From the NCBI RefSeq assembly GCF_000420945.1, contig NZ_ATVX01000005.1:248001-312000 (forward strand): DNA of 64,000 nt, in the 5' to 3' direction. Position 1 is the first letter of the stretch. Every line of letters begins with the position of its first letter. This document shows, in pieces, positions 1-10,112 of this stretch. The translations under genes were made by a program, and so were the position numbers. Below the pieces are notes generated by a model, which saw nothing but the letters and a program-made list of their open reading frames with translations, was not told the origin of the DNA and made no database searches. Origin of the DNA: Butyrivibrio sp. VCB2006 (GTDB taxonomy: Bacteria > Bacillota > Clostridia > Lachnospirales > Lachnospiraceae).

Positions 1-3000
1 TCCAAGACTGACGTATGGGATTTTGGTGCAGAAAATCTTGGAGATGCGTTCAATAACAGACTTGACGCAGAGACAATTAACGGTTTTTATTCAGTAGCAG
101 CCGGTACTACAGGCGTTAATCTTGCATCTTTCTCGGTTGATGATGGGGATTTTGTGTTTGCAGATGGTGGTTATTCTACTGCCCACAGACTTAGAACAAC
201 AAACACTGCTTTGACCCGTTATGATGCCAAGAGCCTCAAGGATGCGGATGGCAATGTTTATAGCGGATATATCTATTCAAATAAGGGCGGCAACGAGAAT
301 GTTTATGTAGCACTTCAGTGCCAGACAGATGATGTGGTTACTGCTTATGTTGCAAGTAATGGTACAGATTCACAGGTTCATTTCCAGAACATGGAAGATT
401 CAAGTGATGATGCTGCATTTCTTCATCAGAACGGCAGTGGCACTGTGACCAAGATGGTATTCTATCCATCAGCATCAGCTCAGTACAAAATCTTCTCAGC
501 AAATGAGAAGCTTGTTGTAGCCAGAGTTCTTCGTGAGCATGCCAGATATTCATATCTGACAGGTTCAGTAGAGGGATTTGAGGGTACAGGTTCTTTTGAC
601 CTTGTATTTAAGAATACTCTTAATGGTAATGAGGTTAAGGCTACAGTTGCCGATGGCAAATTTACAGCAAGACTTGCAGAGGGCTTTGATTATGAGATGA
701 GCCTTGCAGGCGCAGATGAGTATGTTATTTCTTCAGACAAGACTGTTAATATCTCATCTGATTCAGAGATGAATGTAACTGTAAGTTCTATCAGCCTTGT
801 TCAGGTTTCAGGTAAACTTACAGGAATCGCAGACGAGGATGTGCAGAAATTTGCATCAGCTGCTGAATTCAAATTCACTCCTCAGGACAAGAATTCTGTA
901 TATGTTCCTGAGATAGCTCTTTCTGTTTCAGAGGATGCTATTGAATATGAAGTTAAGCTTCAGAAGGATGTAACATATGATGTTACTGTAGCAGACAAGG
1001 AAGATACAGCTTCAGCATCTTATGCAGCTGTTGATGACTATGATCTTGTAACAACACAGCTGACAGTAGCTGAAGATCTTGAAGATGCTGAGATTGTTTT
1101 CGAAGCAAAGCCTGTATATAAGGTAACAATTGTTCCACAGGGAGCAACACTTTCAGACCTTGCAGAGGCAAACTTCAAATTCACAAGACTTGATGTAGAA
1201 AAAGATTATGTAGCTGATGGATATGTATATGAGTTTACAGGTACTGATGCTATTGCTCTCAGAGATGGTCAGTATGTAGTTGAGGTTACTAACTCCGGTG
1301 CATATGTTCAGAAACTTACAAGCAACCTTATTGTTAAGGGTGCAGATGTTTCCAAGACAATTGGCTTCTCATCAGATATCACAGAGTGGGATTTCTCTGA
1401 CGCAGCTTTTGCAGCAAAGTTTGCAACAGCCACAGAGGGAACTTACAACGGTCTGTCCTGGACAAACGGAAGATCTCACAACGCAACTTACCTTTATTCA
1501 GGTGCCGGAACAATTTCCGTTCCTGTTAAGGGCGCTTGCCAGATTCAGGTAACAGCTAACTATCAGTATTCATACTATTTTGAAAGTGAATCTGAGGCTT
1601 CAGTTAATGTTAAGAGCGGATCAACAAGCCAGAATGATACATTTACTTATGATTACAAGGGTGGTAAAGGAACTTTTGATATAACAGTTCTTGGAACTTC
1701 CTATATTACTAAGATTGCTACTGTTTATCAGACAGAGTACAAGTCAGAGCTTTTAGTCGGATCATCTGACAAGGCTGATTATGCTACAGTAGGTGAGGCT
1801 ATTGCAGCTGTTCGCCTCATGAACAGAAAAGACGGTGAGAGAGTAACAATTAACATCGAGCCTGGCAACTACGAAGAAATGCTCGTTGTTGACGTTCCAA
1901 ATGTTACTCTTGCAAACGCAAGTGCTAACCCTACAAACACACTTGTAAACAGCGGCGTTGACATTGATGACAACGCAGTACGTATTACCTGGTATTATGG
2001 ACATGGCTATACATACTACAGCATGGGCAGCGATTACAAGTATGATGCAGAGCTTCTTGAGGCTAACAAGGCTAACGGATATGCATCTGTAATCAATCCT
2101 GGTTCAGGTACAGCTACTTACTGGAATGCTTCAGTAGTAGTAAATGCTTCAGGATTCGAAGCTAAGAATATTATTTTTGAAAACTCATTTAACCAGTACA
2201 TGTCACAGAAGGCAGCTGAGGACGTTATCGTAGCTCAGAGCTCAGCAAAAGAGGGCACTGTAGCAAGAAGCGCTATGTCAGCCGGTGACATAAAGGTTCA
2301 GGAAAAGAAATATGTTGAGAGAGCAGCAGCTCTTGCTCTTACAGCATCAGCTAAGGAAGCGTATTTTGAGGGATGCCGTATTATCGGACGTCAGGATACT
2401 CTTTACGGAGCAGTAGGAACTACAGCAGGTTTCTATAACTGCGCAGTATATGGCGGAACAGACTACATCTTTGGCGGAATGACAGCAGTATTTGCAAAGT
2501 GTGATCTTGTTCTCAACACAAGCGAAGATAAGAATGATGTAGCTTATATTACAGCACCTCAGCAGGGATCAAGCTCAAGCCGCGGTTATCTCATGTATAA
2601 CTGTACAGTAAAGAGCACAACTCCAGGTGTTGATACAGCTTCACAGTACACCTCCAAGCCTGGACAGTTCGGAAGACCATGGGCTGCTAATACATCAGAG
2701 GCAGTATTCTTTGATACAGTTATTGAGGCTACAAGCTGGAAGGACGGAGCTTATAGTGCAGATGCCAATACTTCACTTATTCAGCCTGTAGGTTGGAACA
2801 CATCTCTTAGCGGACAGTCAGCAAGATGCGTTGAGTATGGTACATTTGAGGTATCAGGTGAAGATAATAGTGCTGCACGTGCATCATGGGTACAGCAGCC
2901 TAAGGAAGCAGTTCTTGCAGATGGCACAGCTATTTCTGTAGCAGCGTTCCTTGGAGACTGGGATCCATTTGCAGATCACAATGATGATATGAATATTACT

Positions 3001-6000
3001 TTCCCTGATGGAACAAGTCAGGACGCTCCTGCTCCGGCTCCATCAGAAACACCTGCTTCTGAGACTACAGAATTTGTATTTGAGTCTTCAAGCCTTGATA
3101 CATTTGCTGCAGGGGCTAAGGTAGACGGAGATACACAGAAGGCAGGAACGGAGGATTACTTTACACTTATCTACAGCGCTAAGTCTAAGGTGGATACATC
3201 AACCAAGGTTTGGGACGATGAGTATACATCAGGTGTTAGAGTAAACTTTGGCGGAGTGGCTTCTACAGAAAAGAATGCTATTAAGTTCACAACATCCAAT
3301 TCTGCAACAGTTAAGGTATGGTGGGCACAGGGCGGAGATGACAACCGTCAGATAGCTATCCTTAACGGCGCAGGAGATAAGGTGGCAGTAACAGAGGGTA
3401 CATATACCAAGAATGCTCCATATATTTCTACTCTTAAGGTAGATGCTGCAGGAACATATTATCTCGGAAATGTCGTTAACAATAACTATATCTTCAAGGT
3501 TGTAGTAACTGAAGATAAGGCTGCAGAGCCTGTTGTTTCAACTCTTGAGTCTGCAGATCTTACAGCATTTGCTGCAGGAGCTAAGGCTGATGGAGAGACA
3601 GAGAAGGCTGGTACAGATGAGTACTTCACACTTGTTTACAGTGCTAAGTCTAAGGTAGATTCTTCTACAAAGACTTGGGACGATGGATACACATCAAGCC
3701 AGAGAATCAACTTTGGTGGAGCAGTATCAACAGAAAAGAACGCAGTTAAATTCACTACATCTGCTGATGAAGCAACAGTTAAGGTATGGTGGGCATGTGG
3801 AGACACAGGTCGCCAGATGGCACTTCTTGATTCTAACGGAAGTCAGGTTGCAGTTTCAGAAGAAGCAGCAGTTAAGAATTCAGCTTACACATCAACTCTT
3901 AAGGCTGGTGCAGCTGGAACATATTATCTCGGCGGTGCTACAGGTAACAACTACATCTTCAAGGTAGAAGTTACAGATGGTGCTCCTGTAGAAGTTAAGA
4001 GAGCTGAGTGGTCTGAGGTTAAGACGCCTGTTATCAAGAATGTTGCACTTAATTCTTCTGACTCAGGCAAGATCGATGTAACAGTTGATGCAGTAATCGG
4101 ACTTGACGGTGGAGATTCTCTCGTTGTTAAGATGCTTGATGCTGAGGATAAGGAAATTGCTTCAGCTAAGTCACTTGCTGAGAAGGATGAGTTTACACTT
4201 TCATTTGCTCCTACAAAGAGCGGCGATTATCACTTTGTGGCAGAGCTTAGCCGCGAAGACGAAGAAGCTGTTAAGACAAGCGAAGCAACAAGTGCATTTA
4301 CATTTGTTCTTCCTCTTGCAGCACCTGCATTCAAGAATGCTGTAAACAAGGGCGAAGGAACTGTAGTAGTTAAGTTCTATTCAGTACCTGAAGCAACTTC
4401 TTATTTACTTGTTGCAACAGATAAGACTGATGCAGCATCAATGGTTAAGGCAACAGTTGAGACAGAAGCTGTTGATAATGATTCAACTGAGTACTCACAC
4501 ACATTTGTTGGACTCAATGTTGGACATGTATATGAACTTTCACTTGTGGCTCTTCGCGGAGATGATAAGTCAAAGGCCAACACAATGGACGTTGAAATCA
4601 CATCTGAAGGTGAGCGCGAGTGGGTATTCTCAGCATTTGGCCAGGGCGTATCTAAGGGTTCAAATTGTGGCTATAAGGCAAATGATGATGGTTCTGTAAC
4701 AGTATGGAATACAGGTAATAAGGGTAAGATTGTTCCTGCTTCTACAGACGGACTTTCATTCTTCTACACAGCTATTCCTGCAGATAAGAACTTTACTCTT
4801 ACTGCAACAGCTACAATTGATACATGGGCATTTACAAATGGTCAGGAAGGCTTCGGCCTTATGGCTGCCGACAGAGTTGGCGTAAATGGCAACAACGCGG
4901 TATTCTGGAATAACTCATATATGGCTTCAGGTACTAAGGTTGAGTATTACTATGATGCTGACAAACAGGTTGCAACTCTTGATGAAACACCTAACAAGAT
5001 TACAATGAAGCTTGGTCTTGGTGCACAGGAGAAGGCTGGTGTTACACAAGAGAACCTTTCTCGCCTCGAAGCTAATGATACAGCAACTGTTACAGGCGAG
5101 TTCTCAACTCACATGTACTCTCTCGAGACAAGCTGTGGTCCTAACGGAACAGGCACATATAACCTGTTTGGTAAGGAAAGTTCAGGAACAGTTGTTGGTA
5201 CAGTAGCTAATCCTCTCACTCAGATAAGACTTCGTATCCAGAAGAACAATACAGGATACTTTGTAAGCTATCTTGATGAGAATGACAATGTTCTTTCAGT
5301 TAAGAAGTTCTATGATACAGAGGCTCTTAATAAGCTTGATGCAGACAATGTTTATGTTGGATTCTTTGCGTCAAGAACATTTAAGGCAACATTTAGTAAT
5401 ATCGAACTTACAGTGATCGATCCTGCTGATGATGAACCTGCAGAGGAGAGACCTGTAACTTATGTAGCTCCAAGTTACAAGGTGATTTCAGCAACATATT
5501 CAAATACTGCCAAGTATACTCTTAACTATGTTGGTAACGCTGATGGCGTTCTTACTATCACAGATGCAAAGGGCAAGGCGGTAGTTGATAATCAGTCAGT
5601 AACAGCTAATGAGGTTGTAAGCGCAGTTGTTAAGCTTGCCAAGGGTGATAACACATTCAATGTAAGCTTTAAGCCAGACGAGAGCTTCTGCCCAGACGGC
5701 GATCAGTATCAGAGACTTTCTTCTTATGAAGCAGCTGAATTTGTTCATACAGTTAGATATGACACAATCAGCGATGATGAGAAGGTTTACGTAAGTGTAG
5801 ACGGTAAGTTTGATGCAGCAGGAACAGAAAATGATCCTGTAGATATCTATACAGCTGTTAAGTATGTTCAGCCAGGTCAGACAATTGTTGTTAAGGCTGG
5901 TACATACAGCTTGAGCAAGACAGTAACTGTTGAAAGAGGTATTGATGGAACACCTTCTAAGCCAATAAAGCTTGTAACAGAAGGCGGAAGAGCAATCTTT

Positions 6001-7794
6001 GATTTCAATAAGAAGTGCGCTGGATTCATCTTTGCAGGTGACTACTGGTATGTAAACGGTATTGACTGTACACATTCTGGAAACTCACTTAAGGGTATTC
6101 AGGTATCAGGAAGCCATATCACAATTGAAGATGTTCGTACTTATGAGAACGGCAACACAGGTCTTCAGGTAAGCAGATATCTTGGTTCTGATGACAGAAG
6201 CGAGTGGCCAAGTTATGATCTGATCCTTAACTGTACATCATACAGCAACGCTGATGCTGGTTATGAGGATGCAGACGGATTTGCTGCTAAGCTTACAGTT
6301 GGCGATGGTGTTGTATTTGACGGATGTATCGCATACAACAATGCAGATGATGGATGGGATCTCTTTGCTAAGGTTGAGACTGGTTCTATCGGTCAGGTTA
6401 CAATCCAGAACTCAGTAGCATTTGCAAACGGTTACGGAGTAGATGGAACTAACGAAGGAAATGGTAACGGCTTTAAGATGGGCGGATCAAGCATGTCAGG
6501 CCCTCACAAGCTTATCAATTCTGTAGCATGGGGTAACAAGGCTAAGGGTATTGATTCTAACTCTGGCCCGGATATCCAGGTTTACAACTCAATGTCATTC
6601 AATAATGGTGCTAACAACGTAGCTCTTTATACAAATGACACAGCAAATACTAACTACTATGTAGACGGTGTTATTTCATACCGTACAACAGGAACTGGCA
6701 CAAACGAGAATATTAAAGCTAAGGGAACACAGGATAAGAACAACATCTACGGCAAGCTTAACTTCTTCTGGAATGATGGCGCAAGCGCTAATAGCGAAGA
6801 CCTTAAGGTTTCTGATGATTGGTTTGTATCACTGAATGCTCCATATGCTAATCCTGCAGATCCATATGCAGTAGCAGCATATTTAAGAGCTCCTGACGGA
6901 TCAATTAACCTTGGTGACTTCATGAAACTCTCAGACACAGGTCTTGCAGCTCTTGCAGCGGCAGGTATTGAGTCTAAGGATGTTGCAGCAGGTCTTGACG
7001 GCTCATACGATGCAGTTAGAGACGAAAGAGAAATCTCTGGTTCAGCTGATGCTGCTAAGGAAGATGAAGAGGAAGAAGAGCCAGAAGAACCTGAAATTAA
7101 GGGTGAATTTGTTACAAAGTGGGGAACAGTTTACTTTGTAACAGAAGATGGTGAGAAACTTACAGGACTTAATAAGATTGAAGGATCACTTTACTTCTTT
7201 AAGTCTAATGGCGCAATGGTTAAGTCAGATTTCGCTACTGTAGATGGTTATACTTACTATCTTGACCAGAACGGTAAGGCTGTAACCGGCTTTATGACAA
7301 AGTGGGGAACCCAGTACTTCTTCGACCAGGATTGCCATCAGGTTAAGAATAGTATTGTAGAAGTAGATGGCAACAAGTACTACGTAAATGCTAAGGGCGC
7401 TGTTGTTAAGCAGAATTACGCTACAGTTGATGGTAAGACATACTACTTCAATGGAAATGGCGTGATGGTAACCGGCTTCATGACAAAGTGGGGAGCTGTA
7501 TACTACTTCGATGAGAACGGTGTTCAGGTTAAGAATGCAATTGTAACAGTTGATGGTAAAGAGTATTACCTCAATGCAAATGGACAGCGTGTAACATCAA
7601 ACTTTGTAACAATTGGTGATAAGACATATTACTTTGGATCAGACGGAGTTATGGTTAGAGGCTTCATGACAAAGTGGTTCAGCAAGTATTACCTTGATGA
7701 GAACGGAGTTCTTTACACTAATTGTACATTTACAGTAGATGGAGTTACTTATAAAGCTAACGCAAAAGGTATTCTTACAGTTGTAAAGAAATAA
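1..7794 (+). CDS. Multidomain secreted pectin methylesterase / pectate lyase (CE8 + PL9) with cell-wall-binding repeats, 5' truncated
   Basis: The reading frame is open from base 1, so the start and signal peptide lie upstream; 2597 residues are visible. Counting from base 1, residues about 589-995 form a pectin methylesterase (CE8) domain with GRQDTLYG (D799), GTDYIFG (D821) and GRPW. CE8 removes methyl groups from homogalacturonan. Residues about 1022-1325 hold two copies of a roughly 140-residue module, followed by Fn3-like and lectin-like stretches. Residues about 1924-2240 resemble family PL9 pectate lyase, with a DADGF calcium-site motif and a candidate catalytic Lys2159 in NGFKMGG. After an acidic linker, residues 2366-2597 are aromatic cell-wall-binding repeats (GFMTKWGTQYFF type). 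The protein probably acts on the cell surface against pectin. A GTG at 154 is only an internal codon. The family assignments are recognised by eye. Confidence 0.9.
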   Translation, partial: SKTDVWDFGAENLGDAFNNRLDAETINGFYSVAAGTTGVNLASFSVDDGDFVFADGGYSTAHRLRTTNTALTRYDAKSLKDADGNVYSGYIYSNKGGNENVYVALQCQTDDVVTAYVASNGTDSQVHFQNMEDSSDDAAFLHQNGSGTVTKMVFYPSASAQYKIFSANEKLVVARVLREHARYSYLTGSVEGFEGTGSFDLVFKNTLNGNEVKATVADGKFTARLAEGFDYEMSLAGADEYVISSDKTVNISSDSEMNVTVSSISLVQVSGKLTGIADEDVQKFASAAEFKFTPQDKNSVYVPEIALSVSEDAIEYEVKLQKDVTYDVTVADKEDTASASYAAVDDYDLVTTQLTVAEDLEDAEIVFEAKPVYKVTIVPQGATLSDLAEANFKFTRLDVEKDYVADGYVYEFTGTDAIALRDGQYVVEVTNSGAYVQKLTSNLIVKGADVSKTIGFSSDITEWDFSDAAFAAKFATATEGTYNGLSWTNGRSHNATYLYSGAGTISVPVKGACQIQVTANYQYSYYFESESEASVNVKSGSTSQNDTFTYDYKGGKGTFDITVLGTSYITKIATVYQTEYKSELLVGSSDKADYATVGEAIAAVRLMNRKDGERVTINIEPGNYEEMLVVDVPNVTLANASANPTNTLVNSGVDIDDNAVRITWYYGHGYTYYSMGSDYKYDAELLEANKANGYASVINPGSGTATYWNASVVVNASGFEAKNIIFENSFNQYMSQKAAEDVIVAQSSAKEGTVARSAMSAGDIKVQEKKYVERAAALALTASAKEAYFEGCRIIGRQDTLYGAVGTTAGFYNCAVYGGTDYIFGGMTAVFAKCDLVLNTSEDKNDVAYITAPQQGSSSSRGYLMYNCTVKSTTPGVDTASQYTSKPGQFGRPWAANTSEAVFFDTVIEATSWKDGAYSADANTSLIQPVGWNTSLSGQSARCVEYGTFEVSGEDNSAARASWVQQPKEAVLADGTAISVAAFLGDWDPFADHNDDMNITFPDGTSQDAPAPAPSETPASETTEFVFESSSLDTFAAGAKVDGDTQKAGTEDYFTLIYSAKSKVDTSTKVWDDEYTSGVRVNFGGVASTEKNAIKFTTSNSATVKVWWAQGGDDNRQIAILNGAGDKVAVTEGTYTKNAPYISTLKVDAAGTYYLGNVVNNNYIFKVVVTEDKAAEPVVSTLESADLTAFAAGAKADGETEKAGTDEYFTLVYSAKSKVDSSTKTWDDGYTSSQRINFGGAVSTEKNAVKFTTSADEATVKVWWACGDTGRQMALLDSNGSQVAVSEEAAVKNSAYTSTLKAGAAGTYYLGGATGNNYIFKVEVTDGAPVEVKRAEWSEVKTPVIKNVALNSSDSGKIDVTVDAVIGLDGGDSLVVKMLDAEDKEIASAKSLAEKDEFTLSFAPTKSGDYHFVAELSREDEEAVKTSEATSAFTFVLPLAAPAFKNAVNKGEGTVVVKFYSVPEATSYLLVATDKTDAASMVKATVETEAVDNDSTEYSHTFVGLNVGHVYELSLVALRGDDKSKANTMDVEITSEGEREWVFSAFGQGVSKGSNCGYKANDDGSVTVWNTGNKGKIVPASTDGLSFFYTAIPADKNFTLTATATIDTWAFTNGQEGFGLMAADRVGVNGNNAVFWNNSYMASGTKVEYYYDADKQVATLDETPNKITMKLGLGAQEKAGVTQENLSRLEANDTATVTGEFSTHMYSLETSCGPNGTGTYNLFGKESSGTVVGTVANPLTQIRLRIQKNNTGYFVSYLDENDNVLSVKKFYDTEALNKLDADNVYVGFFASRTFKATFSNIELTVIDPADDEPAEERPVTYVAPSYKVISATYSNTAKYTLNYVGNADGVLTITDAKGKAVVDNQSVTANEVVSAVVKLAKGDNTFNVSFKPDESFCPDGDQYQRLSSYEAAEFVHTVRYDTISDDEKVYVSVDGKFDAAGTENDPVDIYTAVKYVQPGQTIVVKAGTYSLSKTVTVERGIDGTPSKPIKLVTEGGRAIFDFNKKCAGFIFAGDYWYVNGIDCTHSGNSLKGIQVSGSHITIEDVRTYENGNTGLQVSRYLGSDDRSEWPSYDLILNCTSYSNADAGYEDADGFAAKLTVGDGVVFDGCIAYNNADDGWDLFAKVETGSIGQVTIQNSVAFANGYGVDGTNEGNGNGFKMGGSSMSGPHKLINSVAWGNKAKGIDSNSGPDIQVYNSMSFNNGANNVALYTNDTANTNYYVDGVISYRTTGTGTNENIKAKGTQDKNNIYGKLNFFWNDGASANSEDLKVSDDWFVSLNAPYANPADPYAVAAYLRAPDGSINLGDFMKLSDTGLAALAAAGIESKDVAAGLDGSYDAVRDEREISGSADAAKEDEEEEEPEEPEIKGEFVTKWGTVYFVTEDGEKLTGLNKIEGSLYFFKSNGAMVKSDFATVDGYTYYLDQNGKAVTGFMTKWGTQYFFDQDCHQVKNSIVEVDGNKYYVNAKGAVVKQNYATVDGKTYYFNGNGVMVTGFMTKWGAVYYFDENGVQVKNAIVTVDGKEYYLNANGQRVTSNFVTIGDKTYYFGSDGVMVRGFMTKWFSKYYLDENGVLYTNCTFTVDGVTYKANAKGILTVVKK
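3064..3990 (+). repeat. Two tandem copies of a ~140-residue module inside the pectinase
   Basis: Translated bases 3064-3516 and 3532-3972 align closely: both carry a TFAAGAK start, then YFTLIYSAKSKVD or YFTLVYSAKSKVD, then FGG, STEKNA and VKVWWA, and end in YIFKV. The copies are diverged at the DNA level, so this is an old internal duplication. A carbohydrate-binding or spacer role is inferred from its place between the CE8 and PL9 domains. Confidence 0.8.
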
Positions 7795-7805
7795 GGTTTA
7801 TTACG

Positions 7806-7839
7806 CGGGCTCGCTGATTACATCAGCGAGCTCGTTTTT
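7806..7839 (+). terminator. Rho-independent terminator after the pectinase gene
   Basis: A 12-bp stem (7806-7817 with 7823-7834, one G-T pair) is followed by TTTTT. It lies 12 bases past the pectinase stop codon. Confidence 0.9.
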
Positions 7840-7904
7840 ATGTTATAATGATACGGATTGTAAGTTAGTTTTTGTTTTGGTGAAAAGGTAGTAGAAAACA
7901 GTTT

Positions 7905-9053
7905 ATGAAAAAGATGGAACTTATAGCTCCTTGCCATTTTGGTTTGGAAGCAGTATTGAAGAAAGAAATAATAGATCTTGGTTATGATATCACTGAATCT
8001 GTGGATGGAAGAATAACCTTTGCAGGAGACGCTGATGCGGTTTGCCGCGCAAATATCTGCCTTAGAACGGCTGAGAGAATTCTGATTAAGGTTGGGAGTT
8101 TTCATGCGGAGTCTTTTGAAGAGCTGTTTCAGGGAGTTAAGAATCTTCCATGGGAAGAGTTTATTCCTGAGAGAGGTAAGTTCTGGGTAAAGAAGGCATC
8201 CAGCGTTAAGAGTAAGCTCTTTAGCCCCTCAGATATTCAGTCTATTGTTAAAAAAGCCATTGTTGAGAGGATGAAGCAGAGCTATCATACCGACTGGTTC
8301 AAGGAAGATGCAGAGAGCTTCCCTATCAGAGTATTTATTATGAAAGACGAAGTTACGGTGGCTCTTGATACAACCGGTGATTCTCTCCATAAAAGGGGAT
8401 ATCGTAAACTTGAATCCAAGGCTCCTATTGCTGAGAATTTGGCTGCGGCTCTTATAATGCTTACTCCTTGGCATGCGGACAGGATTTTGGTTGATCCTTT
8501 CTGTGGTAGTGGAACGATTCCGATTGAGGCTGCAATGATGGCAGCAAATATCGCTCCGGGTATGAACAGACATTTTACTGCTGAGAGCTGGACTCACATT
8601 ATTACACCTCAGAACTGGCAGGATGTCCGGGACGAGGCTAGAGATGAAATTGACACCGGTGTGGAGACAGATATCCAGGGTTATGACCTGGATCCTGAGA
8701 TGGTGGAAATAGCCAGAATCAATGCCAAAAAAGCCGGAGTAGAGAATATGATTCACTTCCAGGCGAGAGATATTGCTGATCTTAGCCATCGTAAGAAATA
8801 CGGCTTTATTATAACAAACCCGCCTTACGGCGAAAGAATCGGTGAGCAGGGCGAATTGCCGGCACTTTACAAGACCATTGGAGCAAGGTACAAAGAGCTT
8901 GATGCCTGGTCTATGTATTTGATAACAGGCTTTGATCAGGCCGAGAAGTATATTGGCAAAAAAGCTGATAAGAACCGCAAGATATACAACGGTATGATAA
9001 AGACATATTTTTACCAGTTTATGGGACCTAAACCTCCTAAAAGGAATGGATGA
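7905..9053 (+). CDS. THUMP-domain class I RNA methyltransferase (RlmL/YpsC family)
   Basis: A 382-residue SAM-dependent methyltransferase expected to make an N2-methylguanine in 23S rRNA, acting in the cytosol. The N-terminal ~160 residues fit the THUMP/ferredoxin-like RNA-binding part. VDPFCGSGTIPIEA is the SAM-binding loop and TNPPYGERIG is the NPPY catalytic motif. Such proteins are often labelled N6-adenine DNA methylase because of NPPY, but the THUMP part and length fit the rRNA enzyme. It is the first gene of a run (pseudo-amidase, rdgB, YfcE-like) with gaps of 6 bases or less or overlaps, so cotranscription is likely. Confidence 0.88.
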   Translation: MKKMELIAPCHFGLEAVLKKEIIDLGYDITESVDGRITFAGDADAVCRANICLRTAERILIKVGSFHAESFEELFQGVKNLPWEEFIPERGKFWVKKASSVKSKLFSPSDIQSIVKKAIVERMKQSYHTDWFKEDAESFPIRVFIMKDEVTVALDTTGDSLHKRGYRKLESKAPIAENLAAALIMLTPWHADRILVDPFCGSGTIPIEAAMMAANIAPGMNRHFTAESWTHIITPQNWQDVRDEARDEIDTGVETDIQGYDLDPEMVEIARINAKKAGVENMIHFQARDIADLSHRKKYGFIITNPPYGERIGEQGELPALYKTIGARYKELDAWSMYLITGFDQAEKYIGKKADKNRKIYNGMIKTYFYQFMGPKPPKRNG

Positions 9054-9059
9054 GAATAA

Positions 9060-10112
9060 ATGAATAATGCTGATATGAAAAAGATGCTGATAAGGGCATC
9101 GATATTTACTGTTCTTTCCGTAACTATGATGTTACATAGATCAGCCACCAAGCATATTCTCATAACCGATGCTGCAGGTCAGGATGTGGACAGAGAGTTT
9201 AGCAGCGAGTCCTATAATCTTCTGATAGATAGAAATGTATCTGACAGGCAGGCCGGTAAGCTCACTATTCCTCTGTCAAAGAGTGTAAGCTCAGATGATA
9301 TCGTTATGGAAGACCGATATATGGATCATGAGCTCAGAATTTACATCGATGGCAGGGAAGAAGGTTTTTATCTTGATAATGCAGTTGTTTCCGATCTGGA
9401 TATATTCGAGGATGCAATCTGCATTACAGAGAATGAAACCGGCAGTGTTTGTCTTGATTTTAAGCTGGATGGCATATATGCAAATGAAAGCTCTTTAACA
9501 GAATCCAGCACTATCGAAGTCAGGTTTTTTAAACCCAGTGAGGAATATGATAGGGTGGTTGTGATTGATCCTGTTTGTGGCGGTAGTGAGGCCGGCAGTT
9601 CTTTTGACAGAATTTCGGAAAAAGATATAGCGCTTAATGTGGCACTTGCGCTTAAGGCATCCACTGACAAGGATGAGAACAACGACATTAAATTCTATTA
9701 CACAAGGTTGTCAGATGTATCTACTGATGATGACAAGAGGCTTAAACTTATAGAGGATACTGAGGCTGATCTGGTGGTTAGAATTGATGCTGATACATAT
9801 GCTGATGGTGCTGATGGCATCAGGGCATATTATAACGACGAATTCTTTTTAAGAAGCCTTAATAATGCTGAATTTGCAGGAAATCTGGCAAATGCATGTA
9901 TGAGCAGCGCGGGAACCGGAATAGTAGGAATCTATCCGGAGTTTGAGGATGATGCGATTCTTTCACAGGCTAAGGTTCCGGCTGTAAAAGTTTCTGTTGG
10001 TGCTTTAAATGGCAGCGCAGATCACAACAGGTTACAGGATAAGACATATATAATGAAGCTTTCATCCGGTTTATATCAGGGAATAATGGATGCTTTTGAG
10101 GAGATGAAATGA
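9060..10112 (+). CDS. Membrane-anchored amidase_3-like protein lacking catalytic residues
   Basis: This 350-residue protein has one N-terminal hydrophobic segment (about residues 9-27), so it is probably exported and anchored. Residues about 165-350 follow the N-acetylmuramoyl-L-alanine amidase (amidase_3) fold: VVVIDPVCGG, then SEKDIALNVALAL, YYTRLSD and ADLVVRIDAD. In active enzymes the first motif is DPGHGG, the third zinc ligand is the His of SIHAN, and a late Glu (VExGF) is catalytic. Here these are Cys173, Asp243 and Ser (KVSVGAL); only Glu187 remains. Hydrolase activity is therefore unlikely, and a wall-binding or regulatory role is inferred. It overlaps rdgB by four bases (ATGA), which suggests translational coupling. 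Confidence 0.72.
   Translation: MNNADMKKMLIRASIFTVLSVTMMLHRSATKHILITDAAGQDVDREFSSESYNLLIDRNVSDRQAGKLTIPLSKSVSSDDIVMEDRYMDHELRIYIDGREEGFYLDNAVVSDLDIFEDAICITENETGSVCLDFKLDGIYANESSLTESSTIEVRFFKPSEEYDRVVVIDPVCGGSEAGSSFDRISEKDIALNVALALKASTDKDENNDIKFYYTRLSDVSTDDDKRLKLIEDTEADLVVRIDADTYADGADGIRAYYNDEFFLRSLNNAEFAGNLANACMSSAGTGIVGIYPEFEDDAILSQAKVPAVKVSVGALNGSADHNRLQDKTYIMKLSSGLYQGIMDAFEEMK

Noticed and set aside
154..156. GTG 154 as the start of the pectinase
   Set aside because: The frame is open to base 1 with similar composition and no ribosome site lies before 154; the gene is truncated by the window edge.
5596..6075. 159-residue minus-strand frame inside the pectinase
   Set aside because: Shadow of the long real gene, with no ribosome site or recognisable domain.
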